Assembly (NCBI RefSeq): GCF_030272615.1
Contig: NC_081407.1
Location: forward strand, 318,499,456 to 318,563,455
Reading direction: 5' to 3'
Source of the DNA: Cryptomeria japonica
Taxonomy: Eukaryota > Streptophyta > Pinopsida > Cupressales > Cupressaceae
DNA: 64,000 bases
Below, in pieces: positions 1 through 12,219 of this stretch (position 1 is its first letter; the number at the start of each line of letters is the position of its first letter). A model generated the notes under the pieces. The model did no database searches and was not told the DNA's origin. It was given only the letters and a program-made list of their open reading frames with translations. The translations under genes and the position numbers were made by a program.

Positions 1-491
1 CTTGCATTAAAGTCATACTATTGTCATACATTCATATTTGCATACCCTAAGTCTCTTCATTAAGCTTAAGTCATTATCATATCATAGTAATTGTCCATTT
101 GCATATAGTGCCAAAATTAGGTTTTGTCATACTTGAGTAATCCTAATCTTTGATAAAACCCTAAGTCATTGTTAAGATGTCTAGACCTTATCAAATCTTT
201 TGTCCTTTTGTCATCAATATCATTTGGTCAAACCTAGCTTAGTATCCAAGCATATAGGGGAGACTTTGTCATTTGTCCTTTTGTCACTTACATCCTTTTT
301 TCCTTTAAGGTCTAGATATCATTCCAATTTCCTAAGGGTCCCTCTCTTAGATTTGCATTTCAAAAGTTTGTCAAAATCTTCGAAAATAACCAAAAACATA
401 GATTGCATTTTCATCTATTTAGTTTGCATTTAGTTGCATATCATATATTATCCTTGAAAAACTCCAAAAACATTGCATTTGCATAAGTGAC
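1..491 (+). other. Internal leader of the Tat element
   Basis: AT-rich untranslated stretch between the missing 5' LTR and the gag start. It is full of GTCAT and TTTGCAT words and does not resemble the 3' LTR at 13050-14635, so it is leader and not LTR. No primer-binding site is visible. No gene is supported here. Confidence 0.6.
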
Positions 492-3400
492 ATGCCTGTT
501 GAGACAAGATCAAAATCTAAAAAGATGGGCGAACCAATGTATCAACCCATGGATGACATAGCAAATTCGCAGTTTCAAACCAGTCAAACAGTACAAATTG
601 AAGGTTCCTCAAACACATCTCTACCACCATATGGAACGGTTCAACTTGGGCCACCTCCATTATATGAACCAGTGTTTGTACCTATGAAACCAGGACATGG
701 GAGTGTTCCACCAACTCCAAGAGGAAGTGCGCCTTTCAATTTCAATCAACCACACCTGCAACATGACATTCAAAATCAAACATTATATGAAGAACAAACC
801 CTCTCACAAGGATTTGGTTCAGATCAAGGCTTTCACCAAGAAACGAATCCAAATGTTCAACCAGATTCCTCATCCGATTCCGATACTTCTTACGATGTTG
901 ACATGTTCCTTCAAGATCCGAAGATAACAAAAAAGATGGATAAGTTCTTGAACAAAGTCTTTAAGATGTTTCCACAAAAGTATCTTAACATGATGAGTAA
1001 TGTGACATCTTCAAGTGACCAAATCAATGTGCAAGAACAACAAGGTGGTGAGTTGTTAAGTTTTTCCCTGCATCCAAATGAAGAAGATGCACAACAAACA
1101 ACTCAACCTACCTTGATGAGTAAACGTGCTCCAAAGGCATTGACAGTGACTATTCCTCAAAAGTCACCATTTGAAACGATAAATAATCCACTATTCAACA
1201 CAACACCTATAACGCAAGATCAAATGAAGAGCTCGCAAGTATTCATAGTTGTTCCTCAACAAGAAGTGGTTCCTTACATGCATAAAGTGGGACCAAAATC
1301 TAAGATGTGGGAAAGCTTCACAACTAGAATGCCTAATGTCACCGATGTCCAAAATAATTCCACGATGCAACAAAGTTCTTATGTCCCGTTAAGTTCAATA
1401 TCTTTGCCGAATACTATTGAGACAAATCCTTCAATAATGGCAACACAAAGAGCTATAGATAGTGGTTTGCACCAACAACAATTGTTGCAACAATTGAGTA
1501 ATATACAAAAAGTACAATCGAATGTGCAAACAAGTAATGTGCAACAACAACAATTTCACATTCGACAACAAATAGCAACACCTTCGGCACCATTACAAGT
1601 TAATGCAAACTTGCAACCATCACAATGGATTGGGCAAACAACACAGCAAGTTAAGGCAAGTGCTATACCCCATCCTAAGGAGAAGCAATGAAAAGCGCCT
1701 AAACAAAGTTTTTTACAAATGATGGGATATACACCCTGACGACAATTGGCACAAAGTCAACAAGTTCCGATCCGTCAGCCTCAACACCAACATGTGCCAA
1801 GACAAGCAAGCCATTCTACTTTACAACCGCAATTGGCGCCTGTACAATATCAACAACCTACTCAATTGCAATATCAACCTAGGCTCCAAGAAGCACAACA
1901 ACAAGGTCAATATCAAGGCATAGCACAACCGCAGCAACAAGCGATGTATCAAGAACGTTATATGCCGAAAACACCACAAACGGCCATTCCAGAGTATCAA
2001 CAACCGATCGGAAATGCGATGTATCGACAAAGGATACCAACTGGGATTAATGATGGACCTCTAAATTCTGATACAATTGCGCAACAACTTGAGAAGTTGC
2101 AACGAAAAGTTGACGCATTAGAAACTAAAGGAACAAAGAAGTTGTATACAGATCAAGATTTATGTCCTAATCCATTTGACAAGAGTGTATACATGCCTCC
2201 ATTCCCTAAGCATTTTGAGGCACCTAATTTTGAGAAATATAAAGGGAGTGGCAATCCAAAAGATCACATTCGAGCATTTTTCGCGGCATGTACTGAGGTA
2301 AGCTATGAAGAGACGTATTTAATGCGCTTATTTGCACGAAGTCTCACGGGACAAGCTATGGATTGGTATTCACATTTGCCAGGAAATATAAAGACTTGGT
2401 CTGAATTGGCTCAAAAGTTTTTATCTCATTTTGCGTTCAACATCGACAGTGATGTGACCATGTCAGATTTATGCAACACCAAGCAAAAGCAAGGTGAATC
2501 ATTAGTGACTTTCTTGCAATGATGGCGAAGCTTGTATAGTCGTTCTTCTCTTGATATACCCGGAGAACAACAAGTGAATCTGTTTATCCAGAATTTGGTT
2601 TCAGAAATGATGTATGAGCTAAAGTTGAAAAGTCCCAGTACTATAGAGAAACTTATTAAGAAGGGAATGAGCATTGAAACAGCTCTAGTAGCTAAAGGAA
2701 TTATCAAGCTCAATAAAGACAATGACAATACCAATTATTCAGGGGACAGAAACAGATTTTGGTATAAGAACAAGAATGTCACTAATGATGGTGTTGTTGA
2801 TGCAAGAGCGGTGAATGCAAATCAACCCCCATTCACAATCAAGAAATTGAGTGTTCCTAACATGTCAACTATGGAACAAAATCAAGCACCAATGAGCAAT
2901 GTTACTCAACAGTCGCAATATCAACAAAATGCTCAACAGCCGCAATATCAACAACATGCTCAACAACAGCATACTCAACAATATAATCAACAACAAGGCC
3001 AACAACAAAATCAACAACGCAAACCCTTCCGATTGCGGGATGGGCCCCCTCGATAGTTTACGCCATTGGGAGAGCCTATCGAATCAGTAATGAAGCAATT
3101 AATACAAGCGAAATTTATCAAGCTACCAGATATTAAGGCAGAACCAGCGGTAAAGCCGCATTGGTGGAATGATAATGCATACTGTGAGTATCATCGGTCC
3201 AAAGGACATAAAACTACTTCATGTTTCCAATTGAAACATATCATTCAAGATTTATTAGAGCAAGGAGTAATTGAGGTAGATCCACCCCATCCGACCTCCA
3301 ACACTGATCATACCATTTTCAAAACTCCTTTGCTTGACCATGACAAGGGTAAAGCGTCTTCTTCCACCTCTGCTCAAACGACCAATTATGCAAATACCGG

Positions 3401-3833
3401 TTATCACAATGTTATTAATTGTTTTCATGCATCAAATGAGTATGTATCCACCTTGAGAATAAAAGGACAAGATCCTTCTTGTGCGGTCACCACTCGTCGA
3501 TCCAAAATAGTCTTGAAAGGAGCTCCTGCAGCTCCTCCCAAACCAACTCCTGCAAGTCAGTATAATCTTTTGGATCATCTAGGAAAAACACCTGCACAAA
3601 TATCCATTCTAGAGTTGTTGAAAATGTCTCCCATGCATCGTGCAGTCCTGGATAAAGCCTTAGTTGAGTCCACTGTTCCAACAGATATTGATGTTGACCA
3701 GTTTCAAGCCCGGATTGGACATTTAGCCGTTTCCCAAAATGTCACATTTTCTGACAATGATATCTCACCCGACAAGCTCCCTCACAATGATCCTTTACAC
3801 CTTGAAGTCTTTGTTCATAACTGCAAAATCTGA
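492..3833 (+). pseudogene. gag region of Tat gag-pol (decayed)
   Basis: Structural capsid protein of the retrotransposon. The ATG at 492 opens a frame that stays in register with pol. The first ~500 codons are Gln/Asn/Pro-rich and low in complexity. A retrotransposon gag domain covers about 2190-2720 (E-K-Y-K-G-S-G-N-P, then M-D-W-Y-S-H-L-P). A further Gln-rich tract is at 2860-3040. A short zinc-binding-like motif of the plant gag type (C-E-Y-H-R-S-K-G-H-x4-C) is at about 3183-3230. In-frame stops lie at 1689, 1737, 2520, 3054 and 3831. Each can be a CGA or CAG codon altered by C-to-T, and no frameshift is seen. It cannot give a full protein without readthrough. Confidence 0.85.
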
Positions 3834-5350
3834 CGAGTCTTGGTAGATGGCGGAGCAGGTCTTAATATTTGTACTTTGAGAGTGGTTATTGGCCTTGGGT
3901 ATAGAGAAAATGACATTGATGCTTCTAAAAGAATAACAATCAAAGCATATGATGATGCTGAGCGCCCATCCAAAGGGATAATTACATTGCCTATCAGAGT
4001 TGGTCCAGTGACAGAAAACACTTTCCTGCAAGTCCTTGACCTTGATCTCCCTTATAATATGATCCTTGGCCGTCCATGGATTCATGCAATGAAAGCAGTT
4101 CCATCCACCTATCATCAATGTTTGAAATATCCTTACAATGGAACTGAGATAACAATTCCTGGAGATCCTAATCCATTTCAATTTTGTGCTACTCTAAAGG
4201 ATACCCCTCAGCGGCAAGTCCCAGTCAATAGAGAAGCCAAATCACATAGCTATGTGGATCCCAATCAATTGTTAGAGGCTTTCAAAGGAAAATTGAAGAT
4301 ACAGGACCAAGGGTGTGGAGAATATTCAATGGATCAGACATTCCTCATTGGGAATTTGCCAATATCTCCAAAATCATATGGCAAACCGCATTTATTGCAA
4401 AAGGAACCTAAGGTCATTATTCAATATCAGCCTCCTACTACATTTACAAGATGGGGAGAACTTGACAAGGAAACTGTAGATGACGATGTCATAGATTGGA
4501 TTTATAAAGATCCAATTGAGACCCCACCTGTCAGATTGCCAGTGGAACAATATGGCAAAGGATTTACTATGCTGCAGAAGAAAGGATATGATGGCTGCAA
4601 TGGCTTAGGCCTGAACAACAATGGAAGGCTAGAACCTGTCATACCCAAGAGGCGACCCCCAACTTTAGGGTTAGGTTTTGTACCGTTACGAATTGGATCC
4701 ACATCTACCAAAATGTCCACGTGTTGAAAAGGGTGTGATTCTGACGATGAAATAACACCTGAGGATACCCGACCCAAGACTGATTCTAATGAATGGGAGT
4801 GGAGTTCTTTTTCTTCTAGCTCCTCTGCCCTTGACAATATCTTCATTGACCCTGATAATTTGCCTATGGAAGACAAACATGAAATAACCCCTCTTCCTAA
4901 AACATGTCCTCATGCTTGGATAGAGTCATTTTGGGATCCAAGCTCCGAATCCGATACAAGTAGTTCGGATAGTGACACCATAGATGTTCACATTTTTACC
5001 ATATCAGCCCTCTCTATGCTTACAATCGATGATGACATGCCCCTCATTTATCCCCAGCTTATCCAACATGACCAACAAGAACCGCTCACATTGGACTGTT
5101 TTCAAAATGACGAAGCAATTGCAGAATTCCTGGGACTACGGGAAGGCATACCACAAGGCGATCATAAGGCAAGCTTTGCTATCGACCTAGATTCCACAGC
5201 ATATTTTGGGGAGTCAACTCCCTCTTCCAGTCATGAAAAAGAAAAAGAAAAAGAAAAAAATCAAAAGAATAGATCTTTGAGTGAAAACCGTAAGGCACTC
5301 TCTGATCATGCAAAAGTAAAAATAAAAGACGTACCTGCGGGTAAAAACCT
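3834..5350 (+). pseudogene. Protease region and linker of Tat pol (decayed)
   Basis: Retroviral-type aspartic protease that would cut the polyprotein. The active-site strand reads V-D-G-G-A-G-L-N-I (3842-3868), the Asp-Gly-Gly form often seen in Tat elements instead of Asp-Ser/Thr-Gly. The second conserved block I-L-G-R-P-W-I is at about 4060-4080. A G-patch-like stretch (G-Y-D-G-C-N-G-L-G) follows at 4588-4614. The rest is an acidic, low-complexity linker before reverse transcriptase, with a Lys/Glu run at 5235-5260. One in-frame stop (TGA at 4725) breaks it. The frame then stays open through 4728-5891. Confidence 0.8.
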
Positions 5351-6900
5351 TTCTGAGGTGCCCAAAGGTGGAAGAGTGGACGTACCCCTATCAATTCAGG
5401 ATAAATCAACACTGCTTGTGGAGATGACTAAGGAAATCAATTTGGGTACACTTGACAACCCTAAGGTCATTCATTTTGCTGTTTCTCTATCAAAACGAGA
5501 AAAGATAGATTTTGTCAATTTCTTTCTAGAGAAGAAGATCAGCTTTGCATGGTCCTATGCAGATATGCCTGGCCTTGATCCAGAATTGGTTCTTCATCAT
5601 TTGCCACTAAAAGCGGATGCCAAGCCTGTCAAACAGAAACTTAGAAAGATGCATCCTCAGGTGGCTCTTCTGGTCAAAGTGGAATTAAAAAAATTGCTAG
5701 ATGTGGGCTTCATCAGACCCATTGATTATGCAGACTGGATTTCAAATTTAGTGCCAGTTAGCAAAGTAACTGGGGGCATCAGAATCTGCACAGATTTTAG
5801 GGATCTCAATAAAGCATGCCCTAAAGATGATTTTCCATTGCCAAACATAGACATCATAGTGGACATGACGGCTGGATATGAGATGCTTTCATGAATGGAT
5901 GGTTTCTCCGGCTATAACCAAATTCGCATTGCTCCTGAAGATCAACATAAGACCGCATTCACTTGTGCTTGGGGCACCTATTGCTGGAATGTGATGCCCT
6001 TCGGTCTCAAAAATGCAGGTGCAACATATCAAAGAGCAATGACAACAATTTTTCATGATTTCATGCACACTCTGATGGAGGATTATGTTGATGACTTGTT
6101 ATGCAAATCTGTTACCAGAGATAGTCATCTAGCTATCTTGGGCCCAATATTTGACAGAATGGAGACCTACAAACTCAGGCTTAATCCAAAAAAGTGTGTC
6201 TTTGGTGTTACAGCTGGCAAATTACTAGGATACATTGTTTCTCACCGAGGCATTGAGGTCGATCCTGCTAAAGTCAAAGCAATAATGGCTATGCCTCCAC
6301 CTTAAAATCTCCGGCAATTAAGAAGTCTGCAAGGAAAGCTCCAGTCAATTCGTCGCTTCATAGCTCAGTTGGCAGACAAATGTCATCCATTCCAACATCT
6401 ACTGCACAAAGGTGTCGCTTTTAAATGGACTGAGCAATGTCAATCAGCCTTTCAGGCTCTCAAAGACTATTTGCTATCACCGCCTATTCTAATGCCTCCT
6501 ATAGAAGGAAAGCCCTTTTTATTGTATATCTCTGCAACTGAAACAGCATTAGGAGTTCTCTTGGCTCAACAAGATGAGAATGGCAAAGAAAGAGCTATTT
6601 ACTATATCAGTCGGACACTGGTTGGTTATGAATTAAATTATTCAACTATTGAGAGGGCATACTTAGCAGTGGTATTTGCAACACAAAAGCTCCGACATTA
6701 TATGCTAAGCCACCAAACATTGTTGGTTGCAAAAATTGATCCCTTAAAATATTTGCTTAGCCGAGCAGCTTTGATAGGTCACCTAGCAAAATGGGTCATG
6801 ATTCTCAGTGAATTTGACATAGAGTATATGGAGCGAAAGGCCATAAAAGGACAAGTCATAGCAGATCAACTTGCAGAGGCTCCTCTTTTTGATGATCATC
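5351..6900 (+). pseudogene. Reverse transcriptase and RNase H of Tat pol (decayed)
   Basis: Copies element RNA into DNA. The fingers/palm blocks are clear: W-I-S-N-L-V-P-V and R-I-C-T-D-F-R-D-L-N-K-A (about 5740-5815), M-D-G-F-S-G-Y-N-Q (5898-5924), and the catalytic Y-V-D-D at about 6085-6096. The connected RNase H follows, with the hybrid-strand block around 6530-6560 and the H-R/L-K-Y-L-L type tail near 6740-6760. Stops interrupt at 5892 (TGA) and 6303 (TAA, in P-P-x-N-L-R-Q-L where Gln is expected). The frame is otherwise open. This is one polyprotein segment with the flanking protease and second RNase H, not a separate gene. Confidence 0.88.
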
Positions 6901-7538
6901 CCATGTTGACTGATTTTCCAGATGAATCAGTCTTTACTTTCACATCATCTAATGAATGGAAGTTATACTTTGATGGGTCCCATACCAAGTTCAGGTCCGG
7001 AGCAGGCATCTTGTTTGTCACCCCTCAAGGTGATGCTCTTCCAAAGTCTTACAGAATAACTTTCCCCTGCACCAATAACATTGCAGAGTATGAAGCACTG
7101 GTTACAGGACTCCGAGTAGCAGTCCACTAGAATGTCAAGCATTTGCATGTTTATGGAGATTCTCAATTAGTCATCCGACAAGTGAATGATGACTACGAAA
7201 CAAAAGATGAAAAGCTTATTCCTTATAAGCACATGGTAGATTTCTTCAAGACAAAATTCACAGCTATCCATTTCAGTCAAGTGCCAAGAATGCAAAACAA
7301 GTCGGCAGATGCAATGGCTACAATCGCTTCAATGTTGAATATGCCTCATAATATGGACAAGTGTGAATTCTTGGTCGAACAATTGCTGGTCCCCTCTTTT
7401 GACATTCCGACAACTGATGTGATGTGCGTTCTTGTTGGTCCCAACTCCCCATGGTACAATGACGTATATCAATATTTGAAATCCCAAACCTTACCACCTA
7501 ACCTTTCCGCGAACCAACGCCGAGCCTTTATCCGATAG
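6901..7538 (+). pseudogene. Second, archaeal-type RNase H domain (aRNH) of Tat pol
   Basis: A second RNase H sits between the normal RNase H and integrase. Visible blocks are W-K-L-Y-F-D-G-S (about 6957-6980, first catalytic Asp), N-I-A-E-Y-E-A-L (about 7078-7101, catalytic Glu) and V-Y-G-D-S-Q-L-V (7149-7172, catalytic Asp). This extra domain marks the Tat lineage and is the main reason for that assignment. Two TAG stops (7128 and 7536) interrupt it. Both fit CAG or similar codons changed by C-to-T. Confidence 0.8.
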
Positions 7539-8711
7539 ACAGCCAAGTATGTCATCATCACTGACACCCTTTACCGTCATTCCTTTGACCATACCCTCCT
7601 CAGGTGTTTGGATTCTAACGAAGCACAAACGGCTTTACACGAGGTTCACGATGGTATATGTGGGGGCCATTTCAATGGTCTTAGCTTAGCCAAAAAGTTG
7701 ATTCATGCTGGGTATTATTGGCCCACTTTGGAAAAAGATGTTCATGATTTTGTTAAAAGGTGCTACAAGTGCCAGATCCATGGAAATTATATTCATGCAC
7801 CAGCCCAAGAGCTTCATTCTGTCATATCTCCATGGCCCTTTTCTCAGTGGGGATTGGATCTTATCGGCAAGATTCACCCAACATCTGCAAATGGACACAA
7901 GTTCAGTATTACAGCTACAGAATATTTTACCAAATGGATCGAGGCTATCCCCATGACTTATATCACTGGTGTCCAAATTTCAAAATTCTTGCTGAACTAT
8001 ATCATATGCAGATATGGGGTACCCCTTGCCATAGTCACAGATAATGGTCGACCTTTTAAGAATAAAGATGTCAAAGAACTCTGTGACAAGTTTCATATTC
8101 AACATCGTTTTTCCAGTCTGTATTATCCACAAGGTAATGGGCAAGCTAAAGCATCAAATAAAACCATTATCAAGATCCTGAAGAAAGTTGTCAATGACGT
8201 TGGTCGAGATTGGCACGTACAGTTAAATCCAGCACTATGGGCCTATCGCACTTCTATCCGCACACCTACTGGCGCAACACCTTATTCCTTGGTGTATGGT
8301 GCGGAAGCCATTTTACCTTTGGAAGTCGAGATTCCTTCCTTGCGGGTTTCCTTGCAACACCTGATTGATGATGAGACACACAGAGTCTCTCGGCTGCATC
8401 AGCTTGAGATGTTAGATGAAAAGCGTCATACAGCTCTGACACATTTGCATGCATATCAAAACCGTCTCCGTCGCTCTTATAATAAGAAAGTCAAAGGGCG
8501 ACACTTCGAAGTGGGAGACCTGGTTTTAAAGGCAAATCCCAAGAATGCACAGTCTACTGACATCATCAAAGGCAAGTTTGAACCTAATTGGGTTGGGCCT
8601 TTCATAGTAACTGCAGCCTATGGCTCGGGGGCATATCAGCTTGCCACTCCAGAAGGTGAACCTCTGTCTGATCCTATCAATAGCATGCATCTTCGCAAGT
8701 ACTGGGCGTAA
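7539..8711 (+). pseudogene. Integrase of Tat pol, catalytic Glu replaced by Lys
   Basis: Integrates the cDNA into the genome. The N-terminal zinc-binding HHCC module is present (H-x3-H near 7637-7650, then C-Y-K-C at about 7760-7770). The catalytic core shows Asp in G-L-D-L-I-G-K (about 7854) and Asp in V-T-D-N-G-R-P (about 8036). The third position, normally Glu in Q-A-E-A-S-N-K, reads Lys (Q-A-K-A-S-N-K, 8140-8160). That is a single G-to-A change, which would abolish catalysis. The C-terminal segment ends in L-R-K-Y-W and a TAA at 8709. No chromodomain follows. The segment 7608-8711 is open, but the upstream stop at 7536 separates it from the rest of pol. Confidence 0.87.
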
Positions 8712-8845
8712 TTTTTTATCAGCACTTCTTCAAATATGATCCTGGAAAAAATACAAAAAAATGAAAAAAGCAAAAAAAATACAAAAAAGTGAAAAGCAAA
8801 CGAAACAAGAGTAAAAAAGTAAAGCAAAAATGATTCGCCCTCTAG

Positions 8846-8908
8846 TGAAAACCTGGCAAACAGGCGCTTTGGGCAAGTACCATTGTGAAAACCTGGCAAT
8901 CAGGTGCC
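8846..8908 (+). repeat. Duplicated CCTGGCAAxCAGG hairpin motif after integrase
   Basis: The segment GTGAAAACCTGGCAAACAGG at 8846 recurs at 8885 with one or two changes. Each copy holds the small inverted repeat CCTG-gcaaw-CAGG. Its position just after the integrase stop suggests a conserved RNA or DNA element of the retrotransposon. Its function is unknown. Confidence 0.6.
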
Positions 8909-9157
8909 ATGAGTAATGAGATCATTGCTCTGTCATCTATCATGACTTTTAGCTATACTTTCTCTAGGCCGGTTTATCATGGCTATCTTTGTCTCGACCC
9001 AATGTTCAGTTCCAGGCCTGTTATTGGTCAACATCATTGTCTTGCCTACTCCAGTTTCTTGTACATATGTTTTGGTCCCAGGTCTATGTGTCTTTCAGCT
9101 GCGCATTGGGTGCCTTCCCCTTGTCATGATCAATCACTGGAAATTTTGAATCCAATA

Positions 9158-9330
9158 ATGTCCTGAAATAATCCTAAAAATTGAAAAATGTCCTGAAATA
9201 ATCCAAAAAAAAAAAAATTGAAAAATGTCCTGAAAAAAATTCATAAAAATCGAATAATGTCCTGAAAAAAGTATATAAAATTTTTTTAAAAAAAAAATCC
9301 CTAAAAAGTCAAATACAGTCCTGAAAAAAA
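9158..9330 (+). repeat. Short degenerate tandem repeat, AATGTCCTGAAA units
   Basis: The word AATGTCCTGAAA recurs at about 9158, 9188, 9224 and 9256, with a diverged copy near 9317. Variable A-rich spacers separate the copies, giving a spacing of about 30-36 bp. Confidence 0.6.
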
Positions 9331-10431
9331 ACGAAAAAAATAAAAATTGTAAAACTCCAAAAACAAAAACAAACATTTTGCAATAAATGATCCTTTTGTG
9401 CATAAGACAAATCACTGAGTATACATCCAACAACTCGCAATCCAACACTGTGCTTTAATGAAATCACGCATTCACAGATGAACTCTTTCCATCAAACCAA
9501 ACATTCAAACTGATCACAATTGTCCTATCAATCGAATATCAGTATCAAAATCATTTTCCTTGTTCCTAATATCATCGGTCTTATACAGGGTGTGGTATAC
9601 TCGAAACCAGACCGTGTCCTGTCTTAGACGGGGTACCACATGTCCTGAAACCAGACAACATGATCGTCCTATCAGCACTTTCAACTTTTGACAATAAAGA
9701 TCAAGATGTTTGTCTGATTGGCTTGGAATTTGTGTATCTTATCTTTTGATTGATTTATCTTTGGCTTCGATCATGTTCCTATGTTGCTCGATGATGTCAC
9801 TGAGTGATTTAGAGTGACCGGGATGGCTCATGGTCTTTTTCTTTTTTGATTGTGATTGTCGTTTGTCTGTGATGTGTCTGTCTTTTGCAAAAAGGGTTGC
9901 ATTTCAGCTCTGGCCTTCAATGCCATGATGCTACGCATCCATTTTGCTACATAAAAATAAAGGTTCTCACCTACAAAATGCATTACTGAAAGCAAGTTTT
10001 TCTTCATCTCTAACTCTCCCCTGTCTCATTTCTGCTTACTAACATTTCTTCTGTCAGTCCAGATAGTCAGTTCGGTCTAGTGCTCTGATATCCAAACACA
10101 TATGTTGTATCCTGCATTCATTGTTTAGTACATTTGCATTCCATCACATATTACATCAAGCATTTTATCCATTTCATTTCATAAATACATCAAAAATACA
10201 TAAAAATACATCCATTCATGTTCATAAACAAGTACATAAGTCATCCATACATTGCAAAATAACTACAAATCACAACACATTGCATCCCATCATATCGATG
10301 CATTTCATATCACATATCATAATAATATCGGAGTACAAAATCGGATTGTTTGTCCTAAGTATGGCCCGTAGGCTGACTACAACATGTCAAACTACATAAT
10401 GTCCACTGTCTGTCATAAGGAGCACGTGCCT

Positions 10432-12219
10432 CTGTCATTGGGTGCTCCCTCTATCCTCCTCATCCCTGCCATGTCTCGCGGATGATGTCCCTCCTGGTCC
10501 TGGCTGTGGTGGTCTCATAGGTCCACTCACCCCCATGCTGCTCAATGACCTCCGAGAGCGTGACCTACTCTTTGTCCTCGATCGTGCCCGATATGAAGGT
10601 GCTCTCCACTCCGGTGGAACTGCACTCTCATATAGTGTCCTCCAATACAGCCTCTCCTCTCCGGTCTCTACCAGCATCTGTGCCATCTCCCGTGCATTGG
10701 CATCCCTAATCGACCCAATGAACTCAGTGACTCTCTGTCCCTCTTGCTGTGCCTGAGCTATTGTTGTATCTCGTTCTGTCCTCAAGCTGGCATTCTGTCT
10801 CTCCAATGTTGCAATATAGTCTCGTTGACTCGCTATGGTAGCCCTGCACATCTCCATCTCCTCTATCCTAGCTGTCTCCGACTCTATGGGAATATCCTGC
10901 AATGTCTCCTGATCAGCTGAGTCTGGCTCATCATCATCCTCCCCACCATCATCTCCCTCATCCCCGTCCCCATCATCCTCATCATCCTCGTCATCCTCCT
11001 CGTCCTCATCATCTCCCTCCTCTCCTGTAAGTGGGAAATCCTCCTATCGCCTCGGTACTAGAATATCCGGATCTGTCAATGGCACTGGTCGTCATCGTGC
11101 AAACCATCTCTCATACTCATCTGTCGTCCCGGCGTCTGCCACGTCTGACCTCCAATCCCACTGTCTCTGTTGTAGCTCTACAAAGTTGACATATGCTATG
11201 TGTGGCTGAATCATACTCCCCCACTGACTCGTCTCTCTGTGAGATCGGGCAAAGCATGCAGTCCTTCTAGGTACGTCCTGCGTCTCTCCAAACTGTCGTC
11301 TGACTCTCTCTGGCAGGTACATCTCAATCACTCTCTGGCAATTCACTGGTCGCCCAATCAGGTACCTCTCCTATCTACAATAGGGTAGCTCATCACTGTC
11401 ATCTGACCATCCAGGCCAATCAAGATAAGGCCTCCATGTGAACTCTCTCAGTCTGTCTAGCTCATGTCGCCAGTATAATATGTATCCAAATGGACCCTGT
11501 CTCAGTGCTCCACCATAGCAATACACATATGGTCGGTGTGGTACAACCTATCTCTCTGTAATCGGTCGACATATGGCTATGTGCTCAAATGCCCATACCT
11601 GAAGCAATGTGACTCCACAGCTCAAAGTCTGCACTCCCTGATACGCTATCTGATGCAGCTGAAAATATAGCATAGCAAGCACACATGGTCCCCACGCATA
11701 CACCATCCCCTCTGTCACCATCTGCTCTAGCACTCTTCCCCAACTAATAGGGAATCCATGTCCTCATCTGTCTCCTGCTAGCAGACATGCTATCACAACT
11801 GCTATCACCACACATGGCTGATCATACTCTCCTGCCATAGTCTCCCAGCGGATCTCCCTCTCGACAATGTCCAGATCATCTGCGTCGCACTCAAATAGCT
11901 TGCATAATGCATCTCTCCCTGTCACTGGGTCATACTCTATCATCTCTCCATGTATTAGAATGCGGAGGATACGCCATACATCCTCCAATGTCACTGTCAC
12001 TTCGCTAGTCGCCAAATGGAATGAGGAGGTCTCTGAATGCCATCGCTCTGCCAATGCGGTAAGCAATCCTGTGTTTGCCCTAATCTCGGGCATGTATGTG
12101 ATGTAATATATGCCAAGTCCTGCTAATGTGTCTCTGTCCGTGCTCCTGAGTCTATGTCATAGCATGAAACAGTCTGGTCGATTCTCCCGCGTGATCAACG
12201 GATACTGTCGACTCTGCAT
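10432..12219 (-). pseudogene. Antisense plant mobile domain (PMD) protein carried by the Tat element (decayed)
   Basis: I recognise a plant mobile domain of the MAIN/MAIL type (aminotransferase-like, PMD). Its N-terminal part has L-A-G-L-G then L-L-T-A-L-A-E-R-W (12070-12030), F-H-L and V-T-V-T-L-E-D-V (about 12010-11970). The later block V-R-R-Q-F-G-E-T-Q near 11300-11275 also fits. The C-terminus has an acidic Asp/Glu run (11035-10930), a coiled-coil-like stretch and an Arg/Ser-rich tail (about 10585-10535). From the ATG at 12219 all pieces are in one frame (about 595 codons). It is broken only by stops at 12157, 11764, 11548, 11371, 11092 and 11044, all explicable as CGA or CAG with C-to-T. 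PMD genes are known passengers of Tat-type and Mutator-like elements. The start is uncertain, and splicing was not resolved. Confidence 0.75.

Larger units (their letters stand above)
8712..10431 (+). other. 3' non-coding region of the Tat element
   Basis: AT-rich region after integrase with A-runs at 8745-8830 and 9160-9370. It holds a duplicated hairpin motif (8846-8908) and short TGTCCTGAAA repeats (9158-9330). A further pair of similar segments (GAAACCAGACCGTGTCCTG and a diverged copy) is at 9600-9665. I see no protein-coding potential on either strand before the end of the antisense PMD frame at 10432. Confidence 0.55.

Noticed and set aside
10121-10399. Small plus-strand open frame rich in His/Thr/Ile
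   Set aside because: Composition reflects CATT/CACA-rich repeat sequence in the Tat 3' region; no conserved features.
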